A DNA stretch of 18,239 nt. It comes from Hyphomicrobiales bacterium. Its GTDB lineage: Bacteria > Pseudomonadota > Alphaproteobacteria > Rhizobiales > Xanthobacteraceae. The translations under genes were made by a program, and so were the position numbers. This document shows, piece after piece, positions 14,519 through 18,239 of the stretch. Under the pieces are notes generated by a model. It was not told where the DNA came from. It was given only the letters and a program-made list of their open reading frames with translations, and searched no databases. Within the stretch, counting starts at the first letter, position 1. Every line of letters begins with the position of its first letter. The stretch spans positions 1-18,239 of the forward strand of contig JAFKKQ010000126.1 of assembly GCA_017304505.1 (NCBI GenBank), given 5' to 3'.

Positions 14519-14535
14519 TGGAATACAATATTCCA
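14519..14535. promoter_or_regulatory. Candidate GntR operator abutting the regulator start codon
   Basis: TGGAATA-N3-TATTCCA is a perfect 7-bp inverted repeat that ends 3 bp from the ATG of the GntR gene. It contains ATACAAT, resembling half-sites of FCD-type GntR operators. Its position suggests self-repression, and perhaps a leaderless or very short-leader mRNA. Confidence 0.5.
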
Positions 14536-14585
14536 CAACCGGAACCGGCGCAACGGCCGGCCCCACGGAAGGGAAGCCGGTTTCT

Positions 14586-14629
14586 CCATCGGGACCGGGA
14601 CCGGCCTCCCCATCGGGACCGGTCCCCCC
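14586..14629. repeat. Direct repeat and palindrome beyond tctA
   Basis: CCATCGGGACCGG occurs at 14586-14598 and again at 14610-14622, 24 bp apart. The second copy leads into the perfect palindrome GGGACCGGTCCC (14615-14626). The stretch lies directly beyond the tctA stop codon and upstream of the GntR gene, and its folding potential could end or weaken transcription between them. No T-run is present. Confidence 0.45.
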
Positions 14630-16135
14630 TCAGGTCGCCGGCCGGGCGTGTAGCCGCGACCAGCCATCCTGGATCAGCGGCCAGAACAATGCGATCAGGC
14701 CCAACGCCATGATCGACCCGACCAGACCGTTGGAGAAGAACACGCTGAGGCTTCCCTGCGACGCCAGGAGCGATTGCCGGAACCCCTCCTCCGCCTTGTC
14801 GCCCAGCACGATCGCGAGCACCAGCGGCGCCAGGGGATAATCGGTCTTTTTCAGGAGATAGCCGGCGACGCCGAACACCATCATCATCACCACATCGAAG
14901 GTGTTGTTGTGCACGGTGTAGGCGCCGATCGCGCACATCACCAGGATGATCGGCCCGATGATGCTGAACGGCACGCGCAGGATGGCCGCGAACAGCGGCA
15001 CGCAGGTCAGCACGATGATCAGGCCGACCACGTTGCCGAGATACATGCTGGCGATCAGGCCCCAGACAAAATCCTTCTGCTCGACGAACAGCAGAGGTCC
15101 GGGCTGCAGGCCCCAGATCAAGAGTCCGCCGAGCAGCACCGCGGCGGTGGGCGAACCCGGCACGCCGAGCGAAAGCATCGGCAGCAGCGCCGAGGTGCCG
15201 GCGGCATGCGCCGCGGTTTCCGGCGCCACCACGCCCTCGATCACGCCGGTGCCAAACTTGTTGCCGTTCTTGGCGACGCGCTTGGCGATGCCGTAGCTCA
15301 TGAACGAGGCCGGCGTCGCCCCGGCGGGCGAAATCCCCATCCAGCAGCCGATCACGCAGGAGCGCAGCGACGTCATCCAGTAGCGCGGCAGCTCGGCCCA
15401 GGTCTGCAACACCACCTTCGGATTGATCTTGGCGGTGTTGCCGCGGAAGTTGAGGCCCTCCTCCATCGTCAGCAGGATCTCGCCGATGCCGAACAGGCCG
15501 ATCACCGCGATCAGGAAGTCGAAGCCGCTCAGCAACTCCGGGAAGCCGAAGGTGAGCCGCAACTGCCCGGTCATCTGGTCGAGCCCGACGGAGCCGAGCG
15601 CGAACCCGATCATCATCGAGGCCACCGTCTTGAACGGCGGCTCCTTGCTCAAGCCCACGAAGCTGCAGAAGGCGAGGAAATAAACCGAGAAGATCTCCGG
15701 CGGGCCGAACTCCAAGGCGAAGCTCGCCACCAGCGGCGCCAGGAGCGTGATGACGATGACCGCGAACAGCGCGCCGAAGAACGAGGAGGTAAAGGCGGCC
15801 GTGAGCGCCTCGCCGGCCTTGCCTTGCTGCGCCATCGGATAGCCGTCGAATGTGGTCGCCACCGACCACGGTTCGCCCGGTATGTTGAACAAGACCGACG
15901 TGATGGCGCCGCCGAACAGCGCTCCCCAGTAGATGCACGACAGCATGATGATCGCCGAGGTCGGCGACATGCTGAAGGTCAGCGGCAGCAGGATGGCGAT
16001 GCCGTTGGCGCCGCCCAGGCCCGGCAGCACGCCGATGATGACGCCCAGCACGATGCCGAGCACCATCAGCACGACGTTGTAGGGCTGCAAGACCACGGCA
16101 AAGCCGTGAAACAGATTGCCGATGTCTTCGATCAT
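14630..16135 (-). CDS. tctA: Tripartite tricarboxylate transporter, large membrane subunit TctA
   Basis: This 501-residue inner-membrane protein is the main transport subunit of a TctABC-type secondary carboxylate transporter, driven by an ion gradient. About 11-12 hydrophobic segments can be drawn. The N-terminal signature GVIIGVLPGLGGANGIAI lies at about 31-48, with NIPGEPWSVATTFDGYPMA near 84-102. The C-terminal pseudo-repeat carries LGVPGSPTAAVLLGGLLIWG and LQPGPLLF near 327-354. All are conserved in TctA. The ATG at 16135 follows a GGAGG about 11 nt upstream, slightly far but acceptable. It starts 38 bp after tctB and forms an operon with tctB and tctC. The substrate cannot be read from sequence; the nearby oxc-frc genes make oxalate or a related dicarboxylate reasonable guesses. 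Confidence 0.95.
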   Translation of the reverse strand: MIEDIGNLFHGFAVVLQPYNVVLMVLGIVLGVIIGVLPGLGGANGIAILLPLTFSMSPTSAIIMLSCIYWGALFGGAITSVLFNIPGEPWSVATTFDGYPMAQQGKAGEALTAAFTSSFFGALFAVIVITLLAPLVASFALEFGPPEIFSVYFLAFCSFVGLSKEPPFKTVASMMIGFALGSVGLDQMTGQLRLTFGFPELLSGFDFLIAVIGLFGIGEILLTMEEGLNFRGNTAKINPKVVLQTWAELPRYWMTSLRSCVIGCWMGISPAGATPASFMSYGIAKRVAKNGNKFGTGVIEGVVAPETAAHAAGTSALLPMLSLGVPGSPTAAVLLGGLLIWGLQPGPLLFVEQKDFVWGLIASMYLGNVVGLIIVLTCVPLFAAILRVPFSIIGPIILVMCAIGAYTVHNNTFDVVMMMVFGVAGYLLKKTDYPLAPLVLAIVLGDKAEEGFRQSLLASQGSLSVFFSNGLVGSIMALGLIALFWPLIQDGWSRLHARPAT

Positions 16136-16173
16136 GGCGCGCTTTCAACCTCCGACGACGACCGGAGCAGCCC

Positions 16174-16680
16174 TTACAGGCCGAGCCAATCTTCCAGCGG
16201 CCCCTTGGGTAGCGGCACCAGGAACCAGCGCTCAAAGAAAATGAAGATGATCACCGGGACGACGATCGCCACGGCCAGCACCACCAGCCAGTTGTAGCGG
16301 CCGAGCCATTTCATGAATGCGGCGATCAACAGCCCCGACGACACGTACATGCCAAGCACCGGCACGGCGAACACATAGATCGTGGCGGGAATGACGACGG
16401 ACACGACCTGGCGGAGTTGCGACCACTCAGCGAACAACTCGCGGCCGCTGAAATCCCGCATGGCGTTCACCAGATTGATGCCGCTCGATATCAGGATGAT
16501 CAGCGAGATATAGAATGGAAAGAAGCCGGCCCGAGGTCCTTCCGCGGCCCAGCCGATGCCCGCCTGCAAGCTGCCGGCAATCCCGATCAGGGCCAGCAGT
16601 GCGATCGAGAGCGTGACGCCGATTTCGACCGAACGATGTGACGGACCCGCACGGCGGGAGCTGTGCGACGACTCACTCAT
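16174..16680 (-). CDS. tctB: Tripartite tricarboxylate transporter, small membrane subunit TctB
   Basis: This 168-residue protein has four predicted membrane helices: about residues 20-40 (VTLSIALLALIGIAG), 52-70 (FFPFYISLIILISSGINLV), 92-112 (VVSVVIPATIYVFAVPVLGM) and 125-155 (NWLVVLAVAIVVPVIIFIFF). The P-R-A-G-F-F-P-F motif before helix 2 and the W-F-L-V-P-L-P-x-G-P end are standard TctB features. It partners TctA in the inner membrane and is needed for transport. The start at 16680 has GGGGA about 6 nt upstream. It is separated from tctC by 239 bp that contain a minisatellite and a strong hairpin, and from tctA by 38 bp. Confidence 0.93.
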   Translation of the reverse strand: MSESSHSSRRAGPSHRSVEIGVTLSIALLALIGIAGSLQAGIGWAAEGPRAGFFPFYISLIILISSGINLVNAMRDFSGRELFAEWSQLRQVVSVVIPATIYVFAVPVLGMYVSSGLLIAAFMKWLGRYNWLVVLAVAIVVPVIIFIFFERWFLVPLPKGPLEDWLGL

Positions 16681-16686
16681 TGAGAT

Positions 16687-16751
16687 CCCCAGTTGTCATC
16701 ACCGGTTGCCGCCCCCAGTTGTCGGCCCCGGTTGTCGCCCCCAGCTATCTT
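16687..16751. repeat. 13-bp minisatellite (26-bp higher-order unit) between tctC and tctB
   Basis: Five consecutive 13-bp units can be read: CCCCAGTTGTCAT, CACCGGTTGCCGC, CCCCAGTTGTCGG, CCCCGGTTGTCGC and CCCCAGCTATCTT. Units 1, 3 and 5 are most alike, as are 2 and 4, so the array arose by duplication of a 26-bp pair. It lies just upstream of the tctB start codon, in the operon's intercistronic region. Confidence 0.75.
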
Positions 16752-16837
16752 GCCGATGCCGCCTCCGGCCCTGCGCGAAAGGCGGCCGGCGACAGACGTC
16801 GTGGCGATCCAGATGCATGTTTGTGGTTGATTCGAGG

Positions 16838-16868
16838 TCCCGGGGCGGCCCTTGAGCCCGCCCCGGGA
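16838..16868. terminator. Strong intercistronic hairpin between tctC and tctB
   Basis: CCCGGGGCGG pairs with CCGCCCCGGG around a 9-base loop, and one more T-A pair extends the stem to 11 bp. It lies about 50 bp beyond the tctC stop codon in the direction of transcription. With no T-run it may be a partial terminator or a 3' stabiliser of tctC mRNA, which would give more binding protein than membrane subunits. Confidence 0.55.
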
Positions 16869-16919
16869 AACCGTACCTGCAGCCGCCATCGCGGGCCCTG
16901 CATCACTTGGAGTCGGACC

Positions 16920-17924
16920 TCATTTGGCGGCGAGGAAGCCTGCGGCCTTCATCAGGTCTTCGTGCCGCTTCTCTTCCTTGGAGACCCAATTGAGGAAGTC
17001 CTTCCCCGTCATAAAGGTCTGGTTGAACGCGCCGTCGCTCATGAGCTTCTTCCACTCGGGCGTTTCGCGAACCTTCTTGAACAGGTCGACGTAGAAATTC
17101 ACCTGTTCGTCGGTCACGCCGGGCGCCATGAAGAAGCCGCGCAGCATCAGGTATTCGACGTCGAGGCCCGCCGACTTGCAGGTCGGCACGCTATCCCAAG
17201 CGCGATCGCCAGCGATCTTGTCGTGATAGTCGAGCTTCTTGGAATCGAACACGCAAAGCGGCTTGACCTTGCCGGCGCGCCAGTGCGCCACCGCCTCGAT
17301 CGGATTGTTGACGGTCGAGTCGACGTGGTTGCCGACAAGCTGCACCGCCACCGCGCCGCCGCCCTTGTAGGGAATGTAGGTGAACTTGGCGCCGGTCTGC
17401 TTTTCGATGGCGACCGTGATGATCTGGTCTTCCTGCTTGGAGCCGGTTCCGCCCATCTTGAAGGTGCCGTTGGCCGCCTTGGCGGCGTCGACATAGTCTT
17501 TCGCCGTTTTGTACGGCTTGTCGGCGTTGACCCAGAGGATGAACTCGTCGAGCGCCAGCATGGCGACCGGCGTGAGATCCTTGTAGGAGAACGGGATACC
17601 GGTCGCGAGCGGCGTGGTGAACAGGTTGGACAGCGTGATCACCAGCTTGTGCGGGTTGCCCTTCGAACCCTTGACGTCGAGGAAGCCCTCGCCGCCGGCA
17701 CCGCCGGACTTGTTGATGACCACCATCGGCTGCTTCATCAGATGGTGTTTGGAGACGATGCCCTGCACCGTTCGCGCCATCTGATCGGCGCCGCCGCCCG
17801 GACCGGCCGGTACGATGATCTCCACCGTGCGCGTCGGCTCCCATGCCGCATGGACCGTTGTGAATGGTGCCCCGCAGAGCAGCAGGGCGGCACCAAGCGC
17901 TCCCGTATTCAGTGACTTCAGCAT
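16920..17924 (-). CDS. tctC: Tripartite tricarboxylate transporter substrate-binding protein TctC
   Basis: This 334-residue periplasmic receptor has a Sec signal peptide (MLKSLNTGALGAALLLCGAP, cut after TVHA) and a mature start AWEPTRTVEIIVPAGPGGGADQ. The next landmark, VVINKSGGAGGEGF near 68-81, is the conserved loop that the orphan paralogue at 5086-6000 lacks. YKDLTPVAMLALDEF, IPYKGGGAVAVQLVGNHVD and APGVTDEQ follow, as in the Bug family. The first ligand-binding loop and the GGGAVAVQL loop would grip the carboxylate. GAGGA lies about 6 nt before the ATG at 17924. It is the first gene of tctCBA on the minus strand. Its divergence from the other TctC in this window suggests a different ligand. 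Confidence 0.95.
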   Translation of the reverse strand: MLKSLNTGALGAALLLCGAPFTTVHAAWEPTRTVEIIVPAGPGGGADQMARTVQGIVSKHHLMKQPMVVINKSGGAGGEGFLDVKGSKGNPHKLVITLSNLFTTPLATGIPFSYKDLTPVAMLALDEFILWVNADKPYKTAKDYVDAAKAANGTFKMGGTGSKQEDQIITVAIEKQTGAKFTYIPYKGGGAVAVQLVGNHVDSTVNNPIEAVAHWRAGKVKPLCVFDSKKLDYHDKIAGDRAWDSVPTCKSAGLDVEYLMLRGFFMAPGVTDEQVNFYVDLFKKVRETPEWKKLMSDGAFNQTFMTGKDFLNWVSKEEKRHEDLMKAAGFLAAK

Positions 17925-18239
17925 GACGTTTCCTCGTTGTTTGTGCGCCGGCCGTTCACTCGGCCGATCGTTGTTGCAACTGCTAACGTACGCTTCCGCT
18001 TTGTTCAGTCCTTCAATGCCTCCGTTCGCCCGCGCCTACGCAATCAAAGGATTCACAACACGTCAACCAACCCGCGCCGCAAAAATGATCTCAGCCGCAC
18101 TTTATGGATGCCGCGATGTCGCACCCCTGTCCGACGTATTGCGCCGGTGGACGGCATCGCCGCCTTCTCCAAAACACCGATTTCCGACGCGGAATTCCGC
18201 GGCACCAGACAATTCATGCATTAACCGGCACGCAAGATG
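17925..18239. other. Gene-free region upstream of tctC (probable operon promoter)
   Basis: This 315-bp stretch at the right end holds no convincing gene. A plus-strand frame at 17937-18224 can be translated but has Arg/Thr/Pro-rich, domain-free sequence and no ribosome-binding site. The tctCBA promoter must lie here or beyond the edge, but I could not identify -35/-10 boxes. A perfect 14-bp palindrome, CGCGGAATTCCGCG, is at 18188-18201. Confidence 0.5.

Noticed and set aside
16687..16751. Possible CRISPR array
   Set aside because: The units are tandem with no unique spacers, and there is no cas gene nearby; it is a minisatellite.
17937..18224. 95-codon plus-strand frame at the right end
   Set aside because: Composition is not protein-like, there is no ribosome-binding site, and it overlaps the expected tctC promoter region.

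Overview
The window is GC-rich DNA whose coding style, protein relatives and many short GC-rich palindromic repeats suggest an alphaproteobacterium of the order Hyphomicrobiales (Bradyrhizobium, Rhodopseudomonas or Pseudolabrys type). That assignment is inferred from recognised protein families and repeats, not from a marker gene. No rRNA, tRNA, CRISPR, insertion sequence or phage gene was seen.

The unifying theme is oxalate and formate (C1) metabolism. From left to right: a DUF559 endonuclease-like gene cut by the left edge (-); a fused NuoE/NuoF-type beta subunit of NAD-dependent formate dehydrogenase (-), divergent from a LysR regulator (+); an OxlT-type oxalate/formate antiporter (+) with a frameshifting 3' deletion, followed by a 41-residue MFS small-subunit gene; an orphan TctC/Bug solute-binding protein (-) with an apparent internal deletion; a Tat-exported class A beta-lactamase (+); and a repeat-filled gap. 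Then comes a long minus-strand series, read right to left: tctC, tctB, tctA, a GntR/FCD regulator, oxc, frc, a formyltransferase resembling the 10-formyl-THF hydrolase domain of ALDH1L1, and fhs.

As a pathway: oxalate would enter by the antiporter, and perhaps by the tripartite TctABC transporter. Frc moves CoA from formyl-CoA to oxalate, giving oxalyl-CoA and formate. Oxc decarboxylates oxalyl-CoA to formyl-CoA. The formate is oxidised by formate dehydrogenase to yield NADH, or ligated to tetrahydrofolate by Fhs. The formyltransferase could drain or move the formyl group. The catalytic subunit of formate dehydrogenase is not in the window.

Points that stand out: a histone-H1-like Lys/Ala-rich tail of about 50 residues on Frc; deletions in two neighbouring transport genes (oxlT and the orphan tctC); several candidate operators (a T-N11-A LysR box, a 4 x 16 bp repeat before the LysR gene, paired inverted repeats before oxlT, an inverted repeat abutting the GntR start codon); and several families of dispersed hairpin repeats. 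I see no wholly new defence or mobile system. The best candidates for new biology are the Frc tail and the linkage of an ALDH1L1-like formyltransferase and a TctABC transporter to an oxalate locus.
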